A DNA stretch of 64,000 nucleotides from contig NZ_CP159833.1 in assembly GCF_047730175.1 (NCBI RefSeq), positions 1,860,001-1,924,000 on the forward strand, in the 5' to 3' direction. Below the pieces are notes generated by a model. It had not been told where the DNA came from, made no database searches, and saw nothing but the letters and a program-made list of their open reading frames with translations. This DNA comes from Marifrigoribacter sp047730175. GTDB taxonomy: Bacteria; Bacteroidota; Bacteroidia; Flavobacteriales; Flavobacteriaceae. Below, one piece after another: positions 16,579 through 25,081 of this stretch; within the stretch, counting starts at the first letter, position 1; each line of letters starts with the position of its first letter. A program made the position numbers and the translations under genes.

Positions 16579-19137
16579 TTAATTGAATAGAAATTGTAGT
16601 GAAACATTAGGGCTAAAACCTAAGGATACTTCTTCTACCTGACTTATTCTGGTTTCACCAATATCATTACTATTAAGAGCATGCCGAATATTAATAGAGT
16701 TTGTTCGATCTAAAACATTTAGTAAAGCTGCATTTAATTTTAAATCAATTTTACTAGAAAGACTCCATAGATATTCTGCTGAAATATTGATGCGAAAATA
16801 ATCGGGTAAATTATCACTATTTGGTTCATTATAATTAATGCTATTTTCTCCGTTTATATTTATAATTTCATTGTCCTCATTAGGCGTAGTAAATGGTTTG
16901 CCATGATGCCAGTTAATCCCTAAAGCAACTTTAAACCTATTTATTTGATAAGAACTAGCTAGCGTCGCTGAATGCTTTATATCTAGATTGTTTGGAAATT
17001 TTGAAGGAGTTAACTCAGCAAAATCATAATCGTTTTTTAAATAGGTGTAACTGAACCATGTGCTCAATGATTCACTTTTCTTGTTTAGTACAAATTCAAC
17101 TCCTTTAACACTATAATTTCCAATAGATTTTTCAAATTGAAACTGATTTTGAAACCCTTGATTTGAAGTGGTAATCCCTTTTACTTTTTTTAAAAACCCT
17201 TCTAAATTAATGAGCCAATTATTTTTATTGTAAACAAACCCAAGCGAAGCTTGCTTGCTTCTAATGATAGGTATATCCTTATTGTTTGAAAGTGTCCATC
17301 GACGTTTAACTACGCCTAAAAAATCACTTTGAAAATCAATTCTTTGGGTAGTTGTTTGACTTTTAAATTCTCCTAAGGTCTCAACAGCAAAACCATTGCC
17401 AAGTTTTTGATGAATGCTTAGCCTAGGTTCTGGGATTATTTTATCAAAACTTGAATAATAATTAATACGTAAGCCGGCATTAATGATGGTATTGTCTGAA
17501 AAGGGTTTATAGGTTGAATTACCATATAAAACATGGGTTTGTAATACTTCTTTTTCTCTACTAGAAAAACCTGGAATATTTATGTCTTGTGTGTTTTCAA
17601 TTCCAACTTCAGATAAATGATACCCAGTTTGTAAATTAAATTTATCAGAAAAAGCGATACTGGCATCTAATTTAATACCCGTTTCTAACACTTTGTTTTC
17701 TTGCATTTGTGTTTGTTCCGTAAAGATATCTTGGTTTAGAGAGTTTAATAAATAATATGAGCTATACCCTAATAAGTTTGTAGTGATTTTATCGGTCCAT
17801 AAATGTTCCCAAGAAACACCACTTGCGATACTTTGCTGATTTAAATTACTAGTTTTGGATTGTGATGTTTCATTAAGGGTCTCTATAAAATCTAATGAAT
17901 TGTCAATGTTTAGAAAATTCACCCTTACTTTATCTTTTTCTGAAAAATCCCATAAAACCTTAGCGCTCAAATCGTAAAAACTAAAATCTTCATCAGCAGA
18001 AACAGACAAGGTAGATGCTTCGTTTAATAAACTTAAAATTTCTGTATCCTGAAAAATTTTGTTGGAGTAAGAGTTATATACTCCAGTTTCTATAATGTTA
18101 TTAATAGAGCTTCTTCCTGAGACTTGAAGTCCAAGATTTTTAGTTACAGGAATACTTAAAAATGCACTTGCATTTATTAAATTAACGCCAATTCCACCTT
18201 TAATTTCATTCGCTATTGTATTGTCAGATTTCATATCAACTATTCCAGAAACACTTTCTCCAAAACGAGCATGGGTACCATTTTTATATACCCTTACATC
18301 TTTAGTTAGATCGGGATTAAAAGCAGAAATTAATCCAAAAAAATGTCCATTTTGATACATTTTGATACCGTCCCATAAAATAAGATTTTCATCTTGTGTC
18401 CCTCCACGAATGTTTATGTTTGAGATAGATTCATCAATACTTTCAATACCAGGTAAAGCTTGAATAATTTGAAAAACATCATTTTCAGTTTGCCCCGGAA
18501 CTAAGCCTATATTATTTGTGTTTAATTTGAATGAACCATCCAAGTTTTTTTGAATCCCTTTAGTGAAAAATAGTTTAATGAATACTTGCTCTAAGAGTGA
18601 TGCTTCTTCAAAAATGAAAATTGGTACACAATCGTTCTTAAATTCTTTGCTATTTATAATAACATCTTGATATCCTAAAAAACTAATTATAATTAATCCT
18701 GAATATTGATTTGAAGGAAAATAAAATAGGCCTTCTTTATTTGTAAAGGTAGTTTTGGAAGAATTTGAAAAGGTAACTTCGGCAGCTTCAAGAGCTAAAT
18801 TTGTATTTGAATCGAATATTTTCCCACATTTTAGTACTGTATTTTTTTTGTTTTGAACGGTGATATATCGTTTGTTTATTTTTATATAATTGAAAGATGT
18901 TTTATTGCTTAAATACTTTAAACTTTCTTCTAATTTAAAATTTTCATTAGGAGTAAGAATATGGATATCATCAATTTCATTAGTTGCATATGAAAAACGT
19001 ATATCGTGTTTTTTTTCTAAATGCTTAAGAATTGATATAAGTGATTTTTTTTCAGAAGTACTTTGACCAAGGATAGTTGGACAAGAGAATATAAGTAGAA
19101 AGAATAATAATAAACTATTACTTACTGCCTTTTGCAT
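16579..19137 (-). CDS. TonB-dependent outer-membrane receptor with STN domain (FecA-like)
   Basis: This 852-aa receptor has a signal peptide (residues 1-24) and an STN signalling domain (about 30-95, KHDIRFSYATNEIDDIHIL). A carboxypeptidase-regulatory-like beta domain follows (about 103-180), then a plug (about 205-320, with NINIRGGTQDENLILWDGIKMY) and a 22-strand-type barrel to the C-terminal aromatic residue. It takes up a large ligand across the outer membrane with TonB energy. The STN domain and the adjoining FecR/FecI genes mark it as a transducer of the FecIRA type. The substrate is not evident. It overlaps the fecR-like gene by 20 bases. Confidence 0.9.
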   Translation of the reverse strand: MQKAVSNSLLLFFLLIFSCPTILGQSTSEKKSLISILKHLEKKHDIRFSYATNEIDDIHILTPNENFKLEESLKYLSNKTSFNYIKINKRYITVQNKKNTVLKCGKIFDSNTNLALEAAEVTFSNSSKTTFTNKEGLFYFPSNQYSGLIIISFLGYQDVIINSKEFKNDCVPIFIFEEASLLEQVFIKLFFTKGIQKNLDGSFKLNTNNIGLVPGQTENDVFQIIQALPGIESIDESISNINIRGGTQDENLILWDGIKMYQNGHFFGLISAFNPDLTKDVRVYKNGTHARFGESVSGIVDMKSDNTIANEIKGGIGVNLINASAFLSIPVTKNLGLQVSGRSSINNIIETGVYNSYSNKIFQDTEILSLLNEASTLSVSADEDFSFYDLSAKVLWDFSEKDKVRVNFLNIDNSLDFIETLNETSQSKTSNLNQQSIASGVSWEHLWTDKITTNLLGYSSYYLLNSLNQDIFTEQTQMQENKVLETGIKLDASIAFSDKFNLQTGYHLSEVGIENTQDINIPGFSSREKEVLQTHVLYGNSTYKPFSDNTIINAGLRINYYSSFDKIIPEPRLSIHQKLGNGFAVETLGEFKSQTTTQRIDFQSDFLGVVKRRWTLSNNKDIPIIRSKQASLGFVYNKNNWLINLEGFLKKVKGITTSNQGFQNQFQFEKSIGNYSVKGVEFVLNKKSESLSTWFSYTYLKNDYDFAELTPSKFPNNLDIKHSATLASSYQINRFKVALGINWHHGKPFTTPNEDNEIININGENSINYNEPNSDNLPDYFRINISAEYLWSLSSKIDLKLNAALLNVLDRTNSINIRHALNSNDIGETRISQVEEVSLGFSPNVSLQFLFN

Positions 19138-20035
19138 AGAGAATTACATCTTCTTTTCCATTAATTGTAAAAGCAAGATTCAATGGATCACAAATTGATT
19201 TCAATGCTAAATTGAGATTGTTATGTGTTAAAGTTCCTGAAAAACGCTTATTGATATTAATGTTCTTAGTGGTTATTTTTACTGGATATTGGCTTTCAAT
19301 TTCCTTTAAAACTAAAGCTAAGGTAACGTTTTCAAAATTACTTTCATTCGTTGTCCAAGCTGGAGAATCGCTATTAATATTTGAATGTGAAATAAATTGA
19401 CCCTCTTCAACTTTAAGTTGATGACCAGCAGGTAATTCTATAATAGTATCATTATAAGATACACTTACAAGGCCTTCAAAACAATTAATATAAAATGAAT
19501 TTTCACGATTGTAAACATTAAACTGTGTTCCTAATACTTCAACAACACCATTGTTAGTATTTACACTAAATTTGCTTCCTTTTGAAACTTTAAAATAAGC
19601 TTCTCCTTTTAAACTTAGTACTCTATAATTACTCCAATTCTTTTCATTAAAGTTAATTTCAGAATTAGCATTTAATACAACCTCTGAGTGGTCAGGCAGA
19701 AAAAATGTTTCTTTTTCAGCAACTTGAGTTTCAAAGGTAGTACCTAACGAATCTACATATAAATAACTTGCAAAAACAACCGCAAAGACTGCAGCTATTT
19801 TTAAGAAATTAGCGTATGGATTTAGTTTAACAACTTTTACTTCTTTTTCATTCTTAAGTCTATTTGAAATTGCTTCAAAATTAGACTCTGAATCAAAATC
19901 TGGAGTAGTAAATTGAGTCGTTACTTCGGCAATTTTCATATACGAAGTATAGGCTGGAGAAGCTTTAAGCTCTTCTAGCTCTTTAATTGAAATATCATTA
20001 TTTAGCCATTTAGCTAATAGAATATCTTTGTTCAT
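19118..20035 (-). CDS. FecR-family anti-sigma factor
   Basis: This 305-aa protein has a cytoplasmic N-terminal region (LAKWLNNDISIKELEELKAS), one transmembrane helix near residues 75-95 (FLKIAAVFAVVFASYLYV), a FecR domain (FLPDHSEVVLNANSEINFN to ELPAGHQLKVEEG) and a C-terminal DUF4974-like domain (about 225-300). FecR proteins hold an ECF sigma factor and relay the signal from an STN-type TonB receptor. It lies 55 bases after the sigma-factor gene and overlaps the receptor gene by 20 bases, so the three form an operon. Confidence 0.92.
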   Translation of the reverse strand: MNKDILLAKWLNNDISIKELEELKASPAYTSYMKIAEVTTQFTTPDFDSESNFEAISNRLKNEKEVKVVKLNPYANFLKIAAVFAVVFASYLYVDSLGTTFETQVAEKETFFLPDHSEVVLNANSEINFNEKNWSNYRVLSLKGEAYFKVSKGSKFSVNTNNGVVEVLGTQFNVYNRENSFYINCFEGLVSVSYNDTIIELPAGHQLKVEEGQFISHSNINSDSPAWTTNESNFENVTLALVLKEIESQYPVKITTKNININKRFSGTLTHNNLNLALKSICDPLNLAFTINGKEDVILYAKGSK

Positions 20036-20090
20036 TACTTTTTATTCAACAGTTATATAACAGATAACTTAGTTTTTACCCTACTATAAT

Positions 20091-20600
20091 TTAAATATTT
20101 TCTATATTTTTTCTTAATGAAGCTAAAGCTTTACCAATACGCTTTTCTACCGCTTTTACTGAAATGTTTAAAATCACAGCAATTTCTTTGTACTTTTTAC
20201 CATCAATTCTATTCATTAAAAAGGCAGTGCGTTGCGATTCAGTTAAATCAGCGATAGCTCTTTGTAATTTTTCACTGAATTCTTTTTCTTCCAATAAAAA
20301 TTGCGGTGTTTCTTTATTTGTATTCGATGTAGTTTGATTTTGATGTTTTAATACAACTTTCGAATGAGCTATTTCATTTAAAAAAGCATTATTGGCTACG
20401 GTATATAAATAAGATTTAGCTTTTTCAGGTGAAACTTTAGCACAATTCTGAAATAATTTAATGAAAGCATCTTGGACTAGATCATCAGCCTGAGCAGAAT
20501 TACCACATTTAAAATATATAAACCTCCATATAGCAGAAGCATATTCATTATACATTTTATTATAAACGCTTTCTTCACAAACGTTATCAGGTTGGTGCAT
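20091..20600 (-). CDS. ECF RNA polymerase sigma factor (FecI-like)
   Basis: This 169-aa protein has sigma region 2 (residues about 12-75, ADDLVQDAFIKLFQN) and region 4 (about 110-165, LTESQRTAFLMNRIDGKKYKEIAVILNISVKAVEKRI). It is the first gene of the minus-strand sigma/FecR/receptor operon and probably drives that operon when the receptor is loaded. The start is at 20600, 17 bases downstream of a -7 box. Confidence 0.93.
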   Translation of the reverse strand: MHQPDNVCEESVYNKMYNEYASAIWRFIYFKCGNSAQADDLVQDAFIKLFQNCAKVSPEKAKSYLYTVANNAFLNEIAHSKVVLKHQNQTTSNTNKETPQFLLEEKEFSEKLQRAIADLTESQRTAFLMNRIDGKKYKEIAVILNISVKAVEKRIGKALASLRKNIENI

Positions 20601-20617
20601 GATTAATAATTAGTATT

Positions 20618-20625
20618 CAAAGATA
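20618..20625 (-). promoter_or_regulatory. -7 box of the ECF sigma factor operon
   Basis: On the minus strand the sequence reads TATCTTTG, a match to TAnnTTTG, 17 bases before the start codon. The lipoprotein gene at 20704 diverges from the same 103-base spacer. Confidence 0.5.
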
Positions 20626-20703
20626 TTTAAAAAATAAAGATATTTAGAGGGTAGGGTTTTTTTTATTTAAACTGTTTTACTATCAAAATCAGGTATTACT
20701 AAT

Positions 20704-21735
20704 ATGAAATTACAAAAACAATTATTTTTCTCTTTAATCCTAGCAATAGGATTGCTTTTAACTTCCTGTCAGAAGGAAAGTTTAGAAGTTATTGAAATAA
20801 TTCCTGAAAACACACATCAGTTAAATTCTCAACTTGTTCTTTTAATAAGTTCAATTGTAATGAATGATGGTAGTGTTGATAATTTTATTGATGGTTACGA
20901 TTGTTTCTCAATTGCTTTCCCTTTTGAAATATATGTTGATTCTATACATCTCAATGTTTTAAGTCAAGCAGATTATGTTGAAGTAGCTAATTTAATTGAA
21001 GAAACAGATGCTAATTTTGGTGATATTGAAATTATTTTTCCTATCACAATTATTCATTCAGATTATTCAGAGTTATATGTAAATAATGCGCAAGAGTTGG
21101 ATGCAAATATTTTGGGTTGTAATGATATTAATATTGGAATTGATTGTATTGACCTAAATTATCCATTGACTTTATTTGTTTACGACAGTATTACTGAAAT
21201 ATCGAATAGTTATAACATAAATAATGATAATGAATTTTATTTTTATTTATCGAATATGAATGAAGAAGATTATATTTCTATACAATTCCCAGTATCAGTA
21301 ACCACTCAATCTAATGAAGTTGTAAATGTTGTAGATGGTATTATGTTGCAATCATTAATTAACGATTGTGTTGAGCAAGAAGTAGACCCCATTACATTAA
21401 CAAATTATCTTGTGGATGATGTTTGGTATGTTAGTTTTAATTTCCAAGAAATTAATAGCACACAAAATTTTTGTGAGTACTATATAGATTTTAATGTAGA
21501 CGGTTCAATGATTGCAACAAATGGAAATGTGTCAATCAATGGAACTTGGAAAATAGGGTATGAAGATGACGCTATTTATGTAGAATTTGTTTTTGATAAT
21601 GAAGCTCCATTTAATAATATTAATGATAAATGGTTTGTGAATAGTGCAAGCTCAGAAACTTTAGGTTTAGAAAAGCCTGGAAGTTTAGGAGATATTGATT
21701 TATTAACGATTGATCACATCCCTACAGGATGTTAA
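20704..21735 (+). CDS. Hypothetical lipoprotein
   Basis: This 343-aa protein begins with a lipoprotein signal (MKLQKQLFFSLILAIGLLLTSC, lipobox LLTSC with Cys22), so it is probably anchored in a membrane. The mature part is acidic, rich in asparagine and aspartate, and contains two or three similar segments around NCF/CI-D-x-x-(F/Y)P-(F/L), for example YDCFSIAFPFEIYVDS and IDCIDLNYPLTLFVYD. The last 120 residues look like a separate beta domain (VDDVWYVSFNFQ...NGTWKIGYEDDAIYVEF). I do not recognise a family with a known role. It diverges from the ECF sigma operon. Confidence 0.75.
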   Translation: MKLQKQLFFSLILAIGLLLTSCQKESLEVIEIIPENTHQLNSQLVLLISSIVMNDGSVDNFIDGYDCFSIAFPFEIYVDSIHLNVLSQADYVEVANLIEETDANFGDIEIIFPITIIHSDYSELYVNNAQELDANILGCNDINIGIDCIDLNYPLTLFVYDSITEISNSYNINNDNEFYFYLSNMNEEDYISIQFPVSVTTQSNEVVNVVDGIMLQSLINDCVEQEVDPITLTNYLVDDVWYVSFNFQEINSTQNFCEYYIDFNVDGSMIATNGNVSINGTWKIGYEDDAIYVEFVFDNEAPFNNINDKWFVNSASSETLGLEKPGSLGDIDLLTIDHIPTGC

Positions 21736-21744
21736 ATAATAAAA

Positions 21745-21868
21745 ACCCCAAGGAATAAAGTATACTTATCTATGAAAAAGAAAGTTGTTTGTGATTGATT
21801 TTGGTGGTAAGTTTTGTAATGGATGGTTATGAAATTACAAAACTACCGCCGCCAAAATTTCCTTGGGT
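21745..21868 (+). repeat. Hairpin element 1 with 8-codon mini-ORF
   Basis: CCCAAGGAA (21747-21755) pairs with TTCCTTGGG (21859-21867). Directly inside, ATTTTGG at 21798-21804 pairs with CCAAAAT at 21852-21858, and GTTTTGTAAT (21811-21820) with ATTACAAAAC (21834-21843). The 42-base bulge on the left arm holds ATG AAA AAG AAA GTT GTT and then TGT GAT TGA (21772-21798), encoding MKKKVVCD. A homologous element lies 240 bases downstream. Whether the mini-ORF is translated is unknown. Confidence 0.6.
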
Positions 21869-22000
21869 ATTATATAATATGTTCATTTATTTATTGAAAG
21901 AATACTGGTGTTAGTAATATGGTAATAATTCATTTTATGAAATTTAAAAATTAATGTTTTGGTTAATATTTTCTTTAAAACATCAGTTTAATGCACTTAT

Positions 22001-22098
22001 AAAATATTTAATCTATGAAAAAGAAATTAAATTGTAAGTGAATTTGGTGAGTAGTTGGTTTAATAGTTCTCTATTAAACCAACAACACCAAATATTTT
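22001..22098 (+). repeat. Hairpin element 2 with 8-codon mini-ORF
   Basis: The element contains a mini-ORF at 22015-22041 encoding MKKKLNCK, followed at once by a hairpin. ATTTGGTG (22042-22049) pairs with CACCAAAT (22086-22093), and GTTGGTTTAATAG (22054-22066) pairs perfectly with CTATTAAACCAAC (22071-22083) around TTCT. An AT-rich outer pair AAAATAT/ATATTTT is possible. The stem bases differ from element 1 on both arms in a compensating way. A T-rich run follows, so it could also end transcription. Confidence 0.6.
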
Positions 22099-22118
22099 TA
22101 AACTTTTTTTGCTCCCAT

Positions 22119-22150
22119 TAAAGCCATTTCGATTTCGTTTTGGCTTTTAT
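22119..22150 (-). terminator. Terminator-like hairpin after the decayed small gene
   Basis: AAAGCCA (22120-22126) pairs with TGGCTTT (22141-22147). On the minus strand it directly overlaps the end of the pseudogene, as a relic terminator would. Confidence 0.5.
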
Positions 22151-22462
22151 TTTTTTAAAGCTCCTTTTAATAATTTTTCAAGTTTTGTTCGGTTCTCTGA
22201 TCTCCTTAAAATAATACTTCTTTTGTTATCGTATTCATCTTTAGAATAGAGGTTAATATTTCTCTCCTTATATCTTTATTGCTTTTATTTGAAAGAAATT
22301 GCTCTGCTAATTCAACGATAGCGTCATAGTTTTCTTCAGAAAGAGACGCCTTTTTCTTCTCCACCATCATAGACACCAGAGGAGCTTTCAGAAGCTTTTA
22401 CTGGATGGTAATCAATATTTATAATACTGATTATTATTTTGATCAACGTAAGTGTAATTCAT
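22147..22462 (-). pseudogene. Frameshifted small gene of unknown function
   Basis: The minus strand encodes protein-like segments in shifting frames. MNYTYVDQNNNQYYKY is followed after a +1 shift by DYHPVKASESSSGVYDGGEE, then KKASLSEENYDAIVELAEQF and SNKSNKDIRREILTSIL, and finally KDEYDNKRSIILRR with KLEKLLKGALKK before the TAA. At least three frameshifts separate these pieces, which would make one product of about 105 aa. The pattern is that of a recently decayed, mostly charged helical protein. I do not recognise the family. Confidence 0.65.
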
Positions 22463-22527
22463 TTTTGTTTTTTAATTGAGTGAAAGGAATCATATAAGTA
22501 AATATGGCGAAAACTATTCTTAGGGTG

Positions 22528-24030
22528 TTATTTTTTAATCATCTTGTTATATAATTTATTTCCATCTTTTTCATATTTATCTCCAGGAGTCCAAAATGGA
22601 GTAATTGGGTTGTTAGCTATGTTTCTTCCAGCTAAAACATAAGCACTGAAAAATTTCACTAAATAATCATAATCTAAATTATCTGCTTCATCGCCTGGAC
22701 GGTGGTAATATTTTGTAACATCACCATTAAAAGCTGAAAAACCTAAAGAAAAAGTAGGGGAAGGAATTCCTTTTTTAGCAAAATGCACATTATCACTTCT
22801 GTCAAATAACCCCTGTTCTGGAGCTGGATCATCTATAGCTGTAAGTCCAAATACCTTTGATGCACTTTTAATGTCTTCTGCTGCTGTTGTTCTTTCTAAA
22901 CCAATGATAGTTGTTAAAGTAATATCATTGTAGCCTCCATTATCACTATTAAAACAATACACCATTTGATTAAGAGGTAACACTGGATTTGCAACATAGA
23001 ATTCACTACCTAATAACCCTTTTTCTTCCCCTGTAAATAATATAAATAATGCCGATCGCTTCGTGGGGTATTTAGCTAAATTTTCAGCCATACTTAATAC
23101 AGTAGTTGTTCCTATGGCATTATCTCTTGCGCCATTATAAATTGTATCGCCAGTTTCATCAGGAGCACCAATACCAACATGGTCATAATGTGCAGAGTAA
23201 ATAATGAATTCCTTTTTAAGTTGAGGGTCAGTGCCTTCAACAATTCCTATAACGTTTTGAGACATCACAATTTCTTCTTTCTTTTCGCTAATAGAAACTT
23301 TAGAGCTTATACTTTTTGAGGCACTTAGAGCATCGATCATTTTGTTGTCTTTATCTAAAATCCATACATGAGCCGTTTGCTCATCATAGCTTTTGTCGTT
23401 TTCATCTTCTTCGTTTTCAGCAGGCATTAATTTTGAGCCGTTAAAATTATGATCAATAAAACCCCAAATACTCTCATCTACATTTAAGAGTTCTAAAATA
23501 GCTGTAACCCCATTTGCTTGAGCTAATTCTTGCTTTTTTCCACGTAAGCCAAAAGCAGCTCTTGTATCTTTTGCTTCAGGACTACCCGATTTAATGATAA
23601 TGATTTTTCCTTTGAGGTCTTTTCCTTTATAATCGTCTTCAAGGCCATAATTTAAATATACAGCATCACTATCTATATTTGCTGGAGATGGGGACACAAA
23701 AGCATAGTCATTGATTTCTTGACCATTAATTTCTATATTGACTTCAGCTGGAGGAGATACGCGTTTCAGTTTTACCTCTTGGTAATAGGTTCCTGTTTTA
23801 GGGTTAGGTTTAACACCATATCTTCTGAAAGAATTAGCTAAATAAGATGCTGCAATTTTATTTTCTTGCGTACCAGTTTCTCTTCCTTTTAAAAGGTCAT
23901 CTGCTAAAAAGTAAATATGCCCTTCAATATTTCCTTTAGTTATTGTTCCTTGAACCTTTTCTTTTTCAGTTTGAGAAATTGAAATTGTAAAAGACAAAAG
24001 AGCAACGATAATAATATAGGTGTTTTTCAT
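22528..24030 (-). CDS. Secreted M28-family metallopeptidase
   Basis: This 500-aa protein has a signal peptide (about residues 1-20), a PA-like insert (about 110-230) and an M28 zinc aminopeptidase domain. Likely ligands are the His and Asp in YSAHYDHVG (near 280), Asp in GARDNAIGTTTVL (near 302), the Glu pair in LFTGEEKGLLGSEFY (near 333), and a later His near NVHFAKKGIPSP. Members release N-terminal amino acids or trim peptides in the periplasm or outside. It follows the 24131 gene on the same strand, with a long inverted repeat between them. Confidence 0.88.
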   Translation of the reverse strand: MKNTYIIIVALLSFTISISQTEKEKVQGTITKGNIEGHIYFLADDLLKGRETGTQENKIAASYLANSFRRYGVKPNPKTGTYYQEVKLKRVSPPAEVNIEINGQEINDYAFVSPSPANIDSDAVYLNYGLEDDYKGKDLKGKIIIIKSGSPEAKDTRAAFGLRGKKQELAQANGVTAILELLNVDESIWGFIDHNFNGSKLMPAENEEDENDKSYDEQTAHVWILDKDNKMIDALSASKSISSKVSISEKKEEIVMSQNVIGIVEGTDPQLKKEFIIYSAHYDHVGIGAPDETGDTIYNGARDNAIGTTTVLSMAENLAKYPTKRSALFILFTGEEKGLLGSEFYVANPVLPLNQMVYCFNSDNGGYNDITLTTIIGLERTTAAEDIKSASKVFGLTAIDDPAPEQGLFDRSDNVHFAKKGIPSPTFSLGFSAFNGDVTKYYHRPGDEADNLDYDYLVKFFSAYVLAGRNIANNPITPFWTPGDKYEKDGNKLYNKMIKK

Positions 24031-24046
24031 AAAAATATATAATTAA

Positions 24047-24112
24047 AATGCTAAAGATAAGTATTGACGGAAAACACAATATTAATCGTGTTTAATACTT
24101 TTCTTTAGCATT
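24047..24112 (-). promoter_or_regulatory. 19-bp inverted repeat before the M28 peptidase gene
   Basis: AATGCTAAAGATAAGTATT (24047-24065) is complementary, with one mismatch, to AATACTTTTCTTTAGCATT (24094-24112). Inside, AACAC pairs with GTGTT. It ends 17 bases before the peptidase start codon. There is no clean T-run. It may be a leader hairpin, an operator or a processing site. Confidence 0.6.
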
Positions 24113-24130
24113 AATTGATAGTAAATAAAA

Positions 24131-24892
24131 TTAATTTTCTGGAATGTACGATAAGTCCATTCTCAAATATCCTGTTAAGGTTTCTACTTTAGTAATAAGA
24201 CCTAAAAGTTCATTGTATATAACATTACGTTCTTCGCCAAGTAACTCTTTGTTTTCTTTCCGAGTTCGTTCATAAGCTTCTGGGCTTTCAGCAGTAATTT
24301 CTACTAATACAAAATCACCTGAAGATCCAAATCCGCTTCGGTAAAGATTATATTGTTCTTTAGAGTTCTTTTTGCTGTAAAGCTCTTTAAAAGATTTAGC
24401 TATACTTATTACTTTATCGAAGTTTTGAGGCGTAACATACCAAAACTCAAGTTTTCTGAAGTCTTGACCTTTAGAAGTTCCTTGTGGCATGTACGATAAT
24501 TCATTGTCTAAATGAATTATATAATCGCTATGGGTATCATAACAATTATCAAACCCTTCAAATAGTTTATTAAATTCATCATTTCCCATTTTCTGTCTTA
24601 AATCGAAGAATCTGTTTTTATCTAAATCTGCCATGTTTTTAATAGGAGAAATATGAAAATATTTAAGGTCATCTGTTGAAATGGTAAACCAACTAGCATC
24701 TTTAATATTATACTTTTTACAGTTTACAGCTAAATCGGTGCAATACCCTTCATAATCTGCTGCCATAGGCGGAAATATTGGATCCTCATGTACCCAAAAA
24801 GCTTGTGATTTACTTGCTTCTTGTGCGATCATTTGATTGAATGAAAAAAATAATATTCCTATAAAAATTAAGATAATTTTTAGCTTCTTCAT
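24131..24892 (-). CDS. Hypothetical exported protein
   Basis: This 253-aa protein has a signal peptide (MKKLKIILIFIGILFFSFNQ then MIAQ, about residues 1-23) and a mature domain with FWVHEDPIFPPMAADYEGYC and four cysteines, two of them in CTDLAVNCKKY. The second half (KLEFWYVTPQNFDKVISIAKSF) resembles alpha/beta ferredoxin-like segments seen in small NIPSNAP- or ABM-type proteins, but this is weak. It precedes the M28 peptidase on the same strand, 100 bases away. Function unknown. Confidence 0.7.
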   Translation of the reverse strand: MKKLKIILIFIGILFFSFNQMIAQEASKSQAFWVHEDPIFPPMAADYEGYCTDLAVNCKKYNIKDASWFTISTDDLKYFHISPIKNMADLDKNRFFDLRQKMGNDEFNKLFEGFDNCYDTHSDYIIHLDNELSYMPQGTSKGQDFRKLEFWYVTPQNFDKVISIAKSFKELYSKKNSKEQYNLYRSGFGSSGDFVLVEITAESPEAYERTRKENKELLGEERNVIYNELLGLITKVETLTGYLRMDLSYIPEN

Positions 24893-24916
24893 AATAGGTT
24901 GGTTTAAATTAAAATT

Positions 24917-24942
24917 ATGATTTATAAAACAGTATAAATCAT
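24917..24942 (-). promoter_or_regulatory. 9-bp inverted repeat upstream of the hypothetical exported protein
   Basis: ATGATTTAT (24917-24925) and ATAAATCAT (24934-24942) form a perfect 9-bp inverted repeat with an 8-base spacer. It lies 25 bases before the start codon of the minus-strand gene. It is a candidate operator or leader hairpin. Confidence 0.4.
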
Positions 24943-25081
24943 GAAAACAGTTGTTGACTTCGTCTTAAAGATAAGAAATTATTTGCAATTCATTAGAAGG
25001 CATTCCCTAAGTAAATTAGTTTTACCTTTACGCTTTTAAAATAAATGGCATTTAAATTAAGAGTCATTTCAAAAATTATAT

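Larger units (their letters stand above)
21736..22527. other. Gene-poor 0.8-kb stretch
   Basis: No intact gene is seen here. The stretch holds two related mini-ORF/hairpin elements (21745-21868 and 22001-22098), a terminator-like hairpin (22119-22150) and a frameshifted small gene on the minus strand (22147-22462). The remainder (about 21869-22000 and 22463-22527) shows nothing I can name. Confidence 0.7.

Noticed and set aside
21772..22041. The two 8-codon frames as ordinary genes
   Set aside because: They are too short to support as coding alone; they are reported only as parts of the structured elements.
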